A program made the translations under genes and the position numbers. A DNA stretch of 64,000 bases from Angiostrongylus vasorum. Lineage: Eukaryota > Nematoda > Chromadorea > Rhabditida > Metastrongylidae. Positions 21,601-30,999 of the stretch are shown piece by piece. The stretch covers positions 62,001 to 126,000 of the forward strand of contig JADANN010000179.1 of the NCBI GenBank assembly GCA_018806985.1, read 5' to 3'. The notes beneath the pieces were generated by a model. It worked only from the letters and a program-made list of their open reading frames with translations. It was not told where the DNA came from and ran no database searches. Each line of letters begins with the position of its first letter. Positions within the stretch are counted from its first letter, which is position 1.

Positions 21601-24600
21601 CTACAGAAGATTTCCTTCTACTCTGATTTACTTCCTGTACCTAGTTATGCCTGGTTCACCCGTCTTCACATTTATTGCAAGCCTTAGCAAATCTTCTATG
21701 CTTTTTTGCCTGACTCGTTATTGTCGTCTATAGTGGTGGTTTACTTGGATTATGGCGGCGTATACGAGTTTGATACCGTCATCCATAAGGCTTTCGAAGC
21801 TGAGAATACAGTAGACGGATTTTAGGTACCAGTATATTTGTTCGTCTTGCAGCATGCTTGCATGGATATTTCGAGTCCATTTCACTGCCTTTTTTATCCA
21901 TCTATTGTCGACTCTTCTTACTAGATGACCGGCTCATCTATGTTTCAATTTCGAGTGTATTCTCATAGATATCGACGATGTGCTAACTTTCGAAGTTTGG
22001 ACTGTGGTATTAGGCTGATTTTGTGCTTGTCTGCTGTGCTTCAAAAGACATTGTTCCATAGCGGTGTGCGCGGTGCACATTACTCTTCAGAAAGTTGAGA
22101 TCCCTATCCTTGTTTCCATGTCCGTATCAGCAGACATGGTTTCTAATGGAAAAGACTAAGATAAAGTTGTGATAAGGCTTTTGGAATGACATCCTCATAT
22201 ATGCCACTGGCCTATCTAGATCGGAAACCTCAATTCTTTCTCTTTCTCTCTCTCTCTCTCTCTTTTCTCCCCCTCTCATTCCCTCTCTCAAACATCTGAT
22301 TTAAAATTCTCCATGTCATTAGGACAAAGAAGACCCGAAATAGAAACGAAAGAAAATCTTAAGAAGTTTCTTCTTTATTCTTTAGCTTCAACTGGACCAC
22401 TGCTAATTGGAACATTGATGCAGTGCCGACACTCTACGGTCTCACTGTACAACATACGTCCAATATCATTCTAACGTGAGTAAATTTCTTCATCAAAACA
22501 GCAACTGGAGAAAACTTCACAGTGTCCTGACTTCGTTGAGAGGCATTATTCCGGGAATACATCCACGAATTCTATTGCTAGTAGGAAGCGAATTTACTAA
22601 AACCATAACATGTGGCGTTCAAACGAGGCAATAATTCATGCCACTGTCTTTAGCAGAAGAATTGTTAGTGTTCATAAATGATCCAAATGAATGATTTAAT
22701 AAAATCGGTGGTCGATGATCTTTAAAGATTGAGAATTTGGGGTGAACACCTTGGTCATTTCACGGCTTTACGTCTCCTCCAAAACTTGTAGTGTATTCTT
22801 AGCATAATTCTATACTGATATGAGTTGATATCGTGCAAATGTTTCTGTTCAATCGTCAAACGCTATGGAATCGCTGGTGAGACTGAACTGGTCAGTGATT
22901 GTGTGTTATCAAATATCTCTCCTGACAATGTTGTGTGGGCAGTACCTACATGGTATCAGCGTGAGCAAGTTGGAGAAGTTCAGGTTTTCGGCAAACAGCA
23001 TCTAGATAAAGTAAATAATGCCGAAGTCTCCTATCACCACCTTCATGGTAGGAAACAATGAAATCACAAACAAGAATGACAAAGCCGCTATAAAACACAC
23101 TGTTGCTAGAGAATGATAAGTTATCAAGGACGACTCTTGAGCACTAATCGATTTTTTTGGGAACCTATAATTGAATAACGAGGGATATCGTTTCTCCATA
23201 ACTGAGCGTTTGACGTTCCAACAAAGCACATTTGAGTACCAGACATTTGAAGTGAGTCACCAGTAAATTTTCAATAGGTAAAATTCTCAATAAATACTAA
23301 TCTATTTCGATCGGAAATTAATTACCACTTTTGGACAGCAACATCGCCCAAATTGCGTTACATCAGCGGCAGTTCTTGCGATGAGTCTCTGTTTCCATTT
23401 GGGTGAATTTTTCTTGGTTGTTCAGACAGCGTGGGGAGGTTGGCAACATGTGAAAATTGCGTGTTCATGGAATTGACAACAATACTTGGAACTACAATGT
23501 TTTGACCTTCATTTATTGCCTATCGTTTCCTTATGGCAGAGTACAATACGAAGTACAACCACAAGGATGTTAAGATATGAGCAAAACTCGGAACACCAAG
23601 CAGTCTTCAAACTCTCGATTACACATGTAGCCTTTTCGTTCAGTATATCTTAGTTCTGCTATAAACGTTAATCACATTACCTGTCATTCCACAAATCTCA
23701 CTCGAATGAATGCCACCACTAAGTTCCTGTCGTTTCCGTACTGTGCTCATTGAGCTCCGATCGCTTGAAGGGCATGATGATGATCATCGTTCTGATGCGA
23801 TGACCTATTTTCGCTGACCTGTTCTTTTCTTCAGAAGGTAATTATGGGTAGTTCGCCAAGCAAATAAATCTTTTCAATGGTTTGTCGCTGCATGTTTGAC
23901 TAAGGATGATGTGATGTTCTGAATTTCAGTCAAGGTCATCTCGATCCATGGTCAGGAGGCGGCTATAAAGCTTCATCACCTGATAATCGTAATGATCATG
24001 GCATCTATGTGGTGGAGATTCCTGGCAGTGCTCATCATCTCGACCTAAGAAAACCAAACACCTGCGATCCGAACACAATCAAAAACGCTAGATATCAGGC
24101 AAAGTTTTATTGGTGGTTCTTTCAAAAAAAAACTCTGTTGACGACTTTGCTTGTGAGATTATGACTTCTCACCTATGAAGTGCACAACTAATTATTTATA
24201 TGATCGGAAAAATTGTAATACGTTATTATTTTACAAGTCGAATCCAAATGAAATATGTCGGAAACACTTATATTAAAAGTACAACTTAGGGAATTTTAAA
24301 TATGAAACACTGACTACCCAGAAAGCGCTGTGGTTTGATGTACTCTTAGTGCTATCGAACATACATACGTACGTGCTTTCATCCCAAAGACGTCTCTTAT
24401 CGAATTTAGGACTTCTTAGTACATTAAGGACCATATGCATCATATAAAAGGATAAAGGATAAAGCTCTCGGCGTTGATCAATCCCTGGGGGATGCGCCAT
24501 GCATTCGACTTCATTAGGCATCGTTTGGAGTGGATGCATATCTGGCCTTTACAGTGACTCGCGATGGCCTACCGATGTATTGAACCAGTGCTGCTATCCT

Positions 24601-25478
24601 CCCAGACAGGTCTAGTACCAATTTGCCATGCCCGGAGGGATGGAAGACTTGGTGAGCAATAGGCGCTGGGATCGATTTCACTTGTGTGTTGCAGGGCGCC
24701 TCCGAACACTGCGCCACTCCGCCCATGCATCATATAGGGCTCATAAAAAGGATTACGTCGGACGGGATGCATTTTATATGATTCATATTGAGGGTCCTCG
24801 TAAACGCATTACAGACAGATTAAAAGCGAACGCCTGAGAAAAGAAGTGTTAGGCTTCCAACTGCCTCTCTACGGATTCGCCATGCATTCGAGTCTATTAA
24901 GTACCGTAGTGTGATTGAACACATATTCGGCTTATGCTTTCATATACGCAAGGACCCATCGACGCATCAATTCAGTGTTTTCTTTTCTCAAACGAGCATG
25001 CTACCAGTTTTTCAACCTCGGAGGGAAGATGAGCTTGGTTCGCTTGAGTTTTGAAGTCGTGCCGACGACTAAATGTGTATTGCAGGACACTTTTATCCTT
25101 TGTCAAGATGCTTCGGTTTTTAAAATTTCTGACACAACTCATTTGCATAGTAGCATTATTGGGCTTGTATATATCCGCGGTATACTGTATACTAAACACT
25201 ATGCTCCTCTACTACAAACTTCAAAGTATATTGCTGAAAGACATTCACTATCTTATGTAGACTTTCTTCAGTTTGTTCAAATTCTGGAATGCTGGATTAG
25301 TTCGTGCAATAAGTCTTTCCGAATGGATAAGCTCCCAGCGTTGAAAGTGGCACCAGCTGGAACAAAATGCGAAGAAGTTAACAATGGCTATCCTTGGGGT
25401 CAACGATCTGCTAGCAATTCTTTGACTTTGTACACATTGGCTGTGTTTACATTACTATTGCAACATCTACCATTCTAA
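15496..25478 (+). CDS. S28 family serine carboxypeptidase (prolyl carboxypeptidase-like), 11 exons, complete
   Basis: Secreted serine exopeptidase of family S28 (lysosomal Pro-X carboxypeptidase / DPP7 / C. elegans pcp group), which cleaves next to proline. Exons: 15496-15674, 15929-16022, 16322-16423, 16509-16583, 17437-17716, 18741-18919, 20116-20304, 20962-21083, 22386-22475, 23930-24098, 25272-25478. They sum to 1686 nt, so 561 residues plus TAA with no frame conflict. Seen: signal peptide [17 protein letters not shown], the S28 block [23 protein letters not shown], nucleophile motif GGSYGG (Ser about 172), LDPWSGGG (Asp about 442) and SAHHLDLR (His 472/473). Several N-glycosylation sequons and paired Cys are present. 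The C-terminus is hydrophobic. The start was chosen because it begins the signal peptide and lies 2 nt after a splice acceptor; an in-frame upstream ATG at 15442 would bury the signal. Introns 5, 6, 9 and 10 contain microsatellite or SINE sequence or are long. A decayed tandem copy lies downstream. Family assignment is very secure; substrate and tissue are unknown. Confidence 0.93.
15929..16022 (+). CDS. S28 peptidase exon 2: [15 protein letters not shown] block
   Basis: The first base completes the Lys codon split by intron 1. The exon then encodes [19 protein letters not shown] and NEGDIEGF, a hallmark S28 block with an NNT glycosylation sequon. The donor is GTCAGT at 16023, phase 0. Confidence 0.93.
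16322..16423 (+). CDS. S28 peptidase exon 3: MWDLAP and FAEHRFYG
   Basis: Follows a TTTTCAG acceptor (16320-16321). The 34 codons include [20 protein letters not shown] and LPFGNLSF, the S28 core strand before the nucleophile. Phase 0 at both ends; donor GTAGCC at 16424. The open frame continues into the intron only by chance. Confidence 0.92.
16509..16583 (+). CDS. S28 peptidase exon 4: [10 protein letters not shown] helix
   Basis: A 25-codon exon encoding [18 protein letters not shown] and ALIYELK, strongly conserved in S28. The 85-nt intron 3 is short. The donor GTGCTT at 16584 is weak, but the frame and the next exon fit. Confidence 0.9.
17437..17716 (+). CDS. S28 peptidase exon 5: catalytic serine GGSYGG
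   Basis: Contains [18 protein letters not shown] with the nucleophile serine, then [17 protein letters not shown]. The acceptor CTTAAG (17435-17436) does not match TTTCAG well but is the only nearby AG in phase 0. Donor GTTAGT at 17717, phase 1. The exon precedes stop codons in its own frame, which splicing removes. Confidence 0.9.
18741..18919 (+). CDS. S28 peptidase exon 6: [16 protein letters not shown] block
   Basis: Follows the acceptor TTTTTCCAG. It encodes [15 protein letters not shown], an [12 protein letters not shown] linker, and the conserved [17 protein letters not shown] and PLPGWPVK. Enters in phase 1 and leaves in phase 0; donor GTGAAA at 18920. Confidence 0.92.
19189..19462 (+). 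repeat. Degenerate family A SINE in S28 intron 6
   Basis: Head GGGGCGCAAGTTACGCAATC, tail AAGGATTGATCAACGG. The middle is diverged. Confidence 0.65.
20116..20304 (+). CDS. S28 peptidase exon 7: AANVYYN block
   Basis: The 63 codons begin [18 protein letters not shown] and include [13 protein letters not shown] and GEGIAWPWQ, matching the lid region of S28 peptidases. Acceptor CTCTTAG, strong donor GTAAGT at 20305, phase 0 both ends. Confidence 0.92.
20962..21083 (+). CDS. S28 peptidase exon 8: CSEIVIDMC, ends at a putative GC donor
   Basis: Encodes [20 protein letters not shown] and DECKSN, aligning with the family motif 'xCTExVMPxC...DxF'. Exon 9 needs a phase-2 partner. The nearby GT at 21088 gives phase 0 and breaks the frame, while a GC at 21084 restores it and makes the whole CDS divisible by three. 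A further short exon between 21088 and 22385 is the alternative. Confidence 0.8.
22235..22290 (+). repeat. CT-rich microsatellite in S28 intron 8
   Basis: A run of TC dinucleotides with C- and T-rich flanks; ordinary simple repeat. Confidence 0.9.
22386..22475 (+). CDS. S28 peptidase exon 9
   Basis: Acceptor ATTCTTTAG. In phase 2 it reads [18 protein letters not shown] then [11 protein letters not shown], the strand leading to the catalytic Asp loop. Donor GTGAGT at 22476. Confidence 0.9.
23510..23620 (-). repeat. Partial family B element in S28 intron 9
   Basis: TTATGGCAGAGTACAATACG and ACAAGGATGTTAAGATATG match the family end. The tRNA-like part is missing. Confidence 0.6.
23930..24098 (+). 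CDS. S28 peptidase exon 10: catalytic Asp and His
   Basis: Acceptor AATTTCAG. Encodes [13 protein letters not shown] with the catalytic Asp, then [18 protein letters not shown] with the catalytic His. It ends after NARYQ at a GC donor (CAG/GCAAAG). Reading on instead gives a lysine-rich tail and a stop unlike any S28 protein. Confidence 0.93.
24447..24724 (-). repeat. Family A SINE in S28 intron 10, with 12-bp target-site duplication
   Basis: Reverse-oriented full copy bounded by identical ATGCATCATATA at 24435-24446 and 24725-24736. The 3' tail is two TTTATCC units plus a T-run. It is the best evidence that family A moves by retrotransposition. Confidence 0.9.
24870..24985 (-). repeat. Partial family A SINE in S28 intron 10
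   Basis: CGCCATGCATTCGAGTCTATT and GATTGAACACATATTCGGC match the family 3' half; older than the neighbouring copy. Confidence 0.5.
25272..25478 (+). CDS. S28 peptidase exon 11: C-terminus and stop
   Basis: Acceptor ACTTTCTTCAG, phase 0. The reading [16 protein letters not shown] continues the family's 'ARYQ...I..CW' pattern directly from exon 10. It then gives [12 protein letters not shown] and a final hydrophobic stretch [18 protein letters not shown] before TAA. Small residues SASNS before the hydrophobic tail suggest a GPI-anchor signal or a membrane tail. Confidence 0.9.
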   Translation, partial: FVQILECWISSCNKSFRMDKLPALKVAPAGTKCEEVNNGYPWGQRSASNSLTLYTLAVFTLLLQHLPF

Positions 25479-26149
25479 CTGACGTCTTTTCTTTTCGTTT
25501 CCAGTGAACTTTCCTACTGCTTCTGCAGATTCCTATATTGCAAAAATGCTTTTATTTTTCATTTTATTGCGATCTTTTGTAGTCGGATTTTATCCGATTC
25601 TTACTCGTAGCACCTCCATTGACTGTTATCCCAGTGATTTTCAAATGAATTGAGCTCGTACCAGTAATGTCCTCGTTCGTCTCCAGAGCCCCCAAGTTTT
25701 TCCATTGAGTCCATTTTTTTCAGTTCTTCATTCTGTTGTTTTATTTCATTACTTTCACAAGTTACATTCTCGACATCTTTGTATTTCGAGTATATTATAT
25801 TTTTGATGAGGAAATGTTGAAAGATTTATGAACGGTTTTGTATGAATAATAACTAAACATCTATTCTTCATCGTTGAACCACATTCGAACCGCCGACAAT
25901 GTGAACTTTCAATGGCCGTCGTTGTTGCTGCGTACAATGAAGATAACCACATTTACCACTTCTTTTGAATTTCTATCAGTAGGTTTTCTAACACCCTAAC
26001 ATATCACGTTCACACTGGAGTTATTCCAATGGAAGAGTTCGACTTGTTTTTTTGTGAGTTTTTAATTCGTTACTCATCGCTTGACCACTCGAAAGGCACT
26101 GTCTGCAGAAGTTCGCCCTTTTTAAGCTACTTTGTTGTGCTACATTTAA

Positions 26150-26423
26150 AAGTTTAAAGCTGTCGGCGTTGATCAATCCCTGAGGGATACGCCATGCATT
26201 CGACTTCATTAAGCATCGCTTGGAGGTGATTTAATGCATATTTGGCCTTTACAGTGACTCGCGGTGGCCTACCGATGTATCGAGCCAGTGCCGCTATCCT
26301 TGCAGACAGGTCTGGTACCAATTTGCCGACCCCGGAGGGATGGAAGGCTTGGTGGATCATGGGCGAGGAGATCGATTCTACGTGCGTGTTGGAGTGTGCT
26401 TCCAACCAATGCGCCGCACGCAT
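26150..26423 (-). repeat. Family A SINE
   Basis: Reverse-oriented copy just downstream of the S28 gene, from the tail motif near 26157 to a diverged head (CCAATGCGCCGCACGC). Confidence 0.85.
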
Positions 26424-27237
26424 CCATATTGTTACATTTAGTGTGGTGATTTTGAATGCCTAAGTAAAACTGGGAAGGCGAGGGAGGAAAACTGAAATCT
26501 GGATATCCCAAATGGTGCAAAAAAAATATCCATTTCTAGATGCTCTTGTTTCTTTTCCGAGATTATAGCTTTTGTTCTTGAATGCTAATCGCATCTACGT
26601 GCTTCTCATGTTTCATCGCAGTATTCCGCTTACTACAACTTAATACGCTGCCTGAATTTGTTCGAAATTTTGAATTTCAGTCTATCAGAAAGTAATACAA
26701 GACAGGAGCGTTTACAAAGAACAGGATCGGGAAAGCAGTGGAAGTCATAAAGCCGAAACTGGTCAAGGTGCAGTAGATAACCATGCAGAATAAGAGTTGT
26801 GTAATGGTGCTGGGATGGAAAGATAGGAAAGATATTATAATTCTATCTACAGCACACTAGTAGACCATCAATGCAAATGCGGGGAAACCTGGAGTTACTC
26901 AACGTTACAACTGGTGAAGATCGTTTGTGAACATTCCAGACCAGTTCAGTGCTCAAGGTCGGAAAAGGATTAACAAGTCCGGTGTTGATAGAAGAACATA
27001 CAACAGAATCTCGAATCATCGAACTCCCAAATTTTAAATCCCCAAATTGCGAATAAGAAAGAAATTCTCAACATGTCAAGGTGATTTCTAAGGGCATTCA
27101 TTACGTACTTTAAGAAAGCATGCATGGGTTAAATGCTCAAGTGAAATTATGTCCTTCTAACAGTGATTGTTTCAACAGAAAAAAAAGGCCGTTATGCTCG
27201 CATTCATCAGTTTCCCTGGGAACACTGATTGACTTTT

Positions 27238-27370
27238 TATGCATCGGTAGGCCTCCAAAAGTGATTGTTTAAGCAGTATATGCATTCAGTTACCTCTACA
27301 GTGATATGGATTGAATTGGATGCATGAGACACCATTCAGGGATTGATCAACTCCGAACGCTCGATTATTT
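27238..27370 (+). repeat. Partial family A SINE
   Basis: Only the 3' half is visible, from GCATCGGTAGGCCTCC to GGGATTGATCAACTCCGA. Confidence 0.55.
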
Positions 27371-27612
27371 ATACTTCACTTCTAGATAACTGACAACGAT
27401 TTCTACCAATTTCCAATATGGAATCGATCCGAGATCGCTAGAAACCAATCACGAGAATCCGTTATTTTTGGCACTTTTTTCGTTTATGCATTTAACTGGA
27501 TGTAATCCAGTCTCATCTGTTCGAATGAGTACAGTTCAATACGTGGTCATGATCAGTTATCCGTACGTGATGGCTTCCATCTTAATATACAAATGACTTG
27601 AAATGTGAAGGG

Positions 27613-27703
27613 TTGTGCTAAAGGGGTGCAGGACGTCTTCTTCTCGGATCGGATTTGCATGATTTCATTCTGAACGCATGCATGCCCACATTGAAATGCA
27701 TTG
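27613..27703 (+). pseudogene. Decayed copy of S28 exon 8
   Basis: One frame reads CAKGVQDVFFSDRIC, then meets stops; compare [14 protein letters not shown] in exon 8. The following pyrimidine-rich stretch (27750-27850) also resembles intron 8 of the active gene (21180-21260). No copies of exons 1-7 were found between 25.5 and 27.6 kb. Confidence 0.6.
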
Positions 27704-27984
27704 TTGAAAATATTTGTCATATCTTTACTTTCCATAATCAGATTAATAATAGAATCTACTTCTCTGTCTTTCTCTCTTCCATCTTCTTTCTCCTTCTCTT
27801 ACTCTTTATCTGTGCGCTTTAACTCCGAGAACCAGCGATTTTTCAAGCAGCCTGTTTGACTGATGACTTTACGCTGCTGAAGTTATCTTTCATGATCACT
27901 TGGGAACAAAAGTGATTGAGTGTGACTTAAGATTAACGGATTGCTGCAGTTTGATGTGAATAGAAAGAATTGCGTAGATGATGT

Positions 27985-28104
27985 ATGCACAATGAGAGTC
28001 AGATGGATAACCAAGAACGAGTTCGGTTTGCAAAGACTGCGATGGAAGCGCATCCATGGTCTCTCCCACCTGAAATTCCAGACCCATTCAACCATTATTA
28101 TTGA
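27985..28104 (+). CDS. Possible 39-residue small ORF
   Basis: ATG opens MHNESQMDNQERVRFAKTAM, then EAHPWSLPPEIPDPFNHYY and TGA. The composition is hydrophilic and proline-rich, unlike the repeat-derived frames around it. It lies between the decayed copies of S28 exons 8 and 9. It may be a relic, a micro-ORF or chance. Confidence 0.2.
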   Translation: MHNESQMDNQERVRFAKTAMEAHPWSLPPEIPDPFNHYY

Positions 28105-28519
28105 GTGAATCCTATATTATATAAAACCGAACTATGATTTATTCCGTCTGGTAATACTGAATGTGTTGTTTTCTTTAAAAACGGTTTAATGCGGCTTTGA
28201 AGAAAGCGAAGGCACAGAAACGTTAGACGAATGAAGGTTTTTGCCAACCTCATGTAAGCTTAATCATATAGAAAATTGTTGCCTTGTTTTTGTTTGTTTA
28301 GACCCAACAAAAAAAGTCGATGAAATTCTGATTGCACGTCGATTTTATCGGAAAGTTGACTAGTTGAGCCTTGAGTGCTAAGAATGCTAGCAAAATAAGA
28401 CCGCAGTAGATTCTGATCAAAGAACTGGATATGTAACAAAAGCTGTGGGTTTCTTACAGTGAAGCGAATGACAGTATCCGTCCATCATACATCACAACCA
28501 CGACGATGGCCGCTTTTGA

Positions 28520-28604
28520 GTAGTTTTCCATTGTGTTGCAGTTTCCCATTATGCAAAAGCACTTCTTCATAGTGTTATGAATATGCATTCAATATTATTC
28601 AAAA
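28520..28604 (+). pseudogene. Decayed copy of S28 exon 9 and its donor
   Basis: The end of this stretch (ATGCATTCAATATTATTC, then AAAGTAAGC) matches the end of exon 9 (ATACGTCCAATATCATTC) and its donor. The next 150 bases also match intron 9: 28660-28760 corresponds to 22545-22640, offset about 6.1 kb. The coding frame is lost. Confidence 0.5.
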
Positions 28605-29696
28605 GTAAGCAGACTTTTTTATCTAGAGGAAATTTACAAAGTTTCTTCTCCTTTTTGATATGCATCACCTTGTGAGTGCATCCACGATTTCGTTTGCCTA
28701 GAAGCAAACGAATTTTTCTAGAACCATAACTTGAAACGTTCTGTCGACGGATAATTCAGTGTGCTATCCTTCACAGAGTAACAGTTGAAAGTAATTGATG
28801 CAAATCAAGTAATTAAAAGGCACGGTTAGTCGAAGGACTATGGTCGAGCCATCGGTTGCTTTCTGATAATGTGGCAAATATTCAACATACTTGTCTACTA
28901 GTATGATTTTTTATCGTAGACATCCTATATGGAGTCGTCTGACTTTCCCATCTAATCTTCAAGTACGATGGAATGACTAACGAGGCGGAAACAGCGACCA
29001 AATATCTCAAGCGGGAGTATCAAACGATATCGTGCAAGTGATTTCCGCACAACAAAGCTATTGTTAGCGCAGAAGTGCATCGGATTAGTCGTGTCAGAGT
29101 TTCGTAGAACATTAGACGTTCTTAACAATGAACAGCCAGGTTAAGTCAATGACCATAGAAGTCTCTTATCACCATTTGTTTGCAAGGGGAAAAAATGAAA
29201 TTAACAACAGGAATTGCTAAGCCTTATCAAGCACATTTTTCTAATTCGTCAGAAATTGATAACTTATCAACAACGGCACTTCACTGCTAGTCAGTTCCTT
29301 GTCGAAGTGTATAACACAGTAACAAGAATACCTTCCATCCATAAGTGACTTTCTGTGGTTCCACGATAAGAATAGGAAGGTGAGAGTGTGCATTGTAAAT
29401 ACACAAAGCAATGAGACGGTGACCGTCAACAATCCTTTGCAAATTATTGTTCGACAATAAAATAATCGCTTATTATGGATGAAAAAAAGTCATTGAGGGT
29501 TCTTTTGTGGGCTACGGTATTTCGTCACTGAATTTGATTCGTGCCTAACAACTTTGTAAGCTACTCAGTGCGAAATCACCTGAACCGTATTTCGTTGCTC
29601 AATATGTCTATCTACTGGTTCATGACTAGATTCGTTTTCGTATTTCTGATACGTTTGAAGACGGGGATACCTTGACTCTAATATTAGTCATAATAA

Positions 29697-29850
29697 TGCT
29701 GAGCGTTTTTGCAAAACTCAGGACCGCTTATACCTGCCCATGGACTCCAGCAGTCCGGAGTTTTGGAAATATCGTACCACCACTAAGGTTATATTTCACA
29801 TATCATCCCGCGATTAAAGAATAGTAGGCAGTGAATAAAAAGCGACGATA
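29697..29850 (+). repeat. Rearranged family B fragment
   Basis: A short minus piece (GCTGAGCGTTTTTGCAAAAC) runs into a plus piece (GCAGTCCGGAGTTTTGGAAA to GTAGGCAGTGAATAAAAAG), a collapsed inverted pair. Confidence 0.55.
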
Positions 29851-30554
29851 TTCTAATATTAATATTGAAATATTGTAACAACTGTACTGTAAAATATTGT
29901 ATTGTGGCAAATTTATAACAATCCAATATCTAGAATCTGTGTGGTGTGATCCAACATAAAAGTAATCAGAGCATTACGTGTACTCTAACAATTTTTAAGT
30001 AGATTGGGCCAGATCTACTAGACGTCATTCATGTCACCGTAGCCAAGCACTATAGTGTCCTACAAACTCCCTCAGCTTGGGATCAAACAATGTAAGGCCA
30101 TTGGTTAACTAACACAAACAACACTACGTAGACTATGGTAAAATGGATAACGTGTGCAGTGTTGTTCCCTCTTCTAGGAATTACATGCTTAGCTTGTACA
30201 ATGATTTGTCCGGTCTTGTAGACAAACTAAGTAGATGTTTTCATTTTCACGAACAAATATGGTGCCTAATTTTCGACCCTAAAGAGTGATGCGATTTGTA
30301 AGCGTGAGATGGGATTTGAAAGCGGGGCGTGTGCATCGCAGGGACCTCTAAACAATGCGCTACATGCGCTTCAATAAGAAGGACTAGTAGCGATAAGTGT
30401 TTAATTTCGGAGCTTTGGCAACCGCTACTATATGAACATTCTTAAGTCGTTAACGTCGAATTAGACATCCAAAAAGATGTTTATCTGTCTTGTCTTATCT
30501 TGTTTGCTTGAAAAATACTAGTACTTATCCTTTGATTCCGTTATAATCTCAAGG

Positions 30555-30722
30555 TGATATCAACGTCAAAGCAGGAGCAAACAATGGCGTTTCATCATCT
30601 GCTATTCATAACAAACATGGTATCTAGTGGAGACTCCTGGTACCGCTCATGGTATTGATCTAGGGAGGACCGAATTGTTGTAATACGAATGACATCAAAA
30701 AAAGCTAGATATTAGGCATATT
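30555..30722 (+). pseudogene. Decayed copy of S28 exon 10
   Basis: Clear base-level similarity to 23930-24098, with in-frame TAG codons. The catalytic Asp codon region has become GTCAA and the His-His pair is broken (GCTCATGGT against GCTCATCAT). It cannot encode an active peptidase. Confidence 0.8.
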
Positions 30723-30999
30723 TTTAATGAAAATTGGCGAGACCTTTTGGGAGAATACAAGAAACCTATCTATCTCGTGTTGCTCTACTCATTCAGGCAG
30801 AAGCGGTCGTGGAAGCTCTGAGCAGTCAGTATGTCCATACTCAATAAATAAAGTTTTTCCACGAACTTTATAACTTCAAAATCGCTTTTCAAGCATTCTT
30901 TAACGAAATAATCGTTGAGGTAAAGAAATGGATCGAAACTGCCTTGTGCTGATTTCAAGAGAATCATGTCCATGAATAACGAATTTGTCAATGACGGGC

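Larger units (their letters stand above)
24099..25271 (+). other. GC-AG intron 10 of the S28 gene, with SINE A insertions
   Basis: The intron starts GCAAAG and ends TTCTTCAG. Both flanking exons are phase 0 and rejoin a conserved S28 segment. It holds one SINE A copy with target-site duplication (24447-24724) and an older partial copy (about 24870-24985). Confidence 0.8.

Noticed and set aside
24915..25478. 187-codon ORF taken as one protein
   Set aside because: Only the part after the acceptor at 25271 matches S28; the earlier part is intron plus a SINE fragment.
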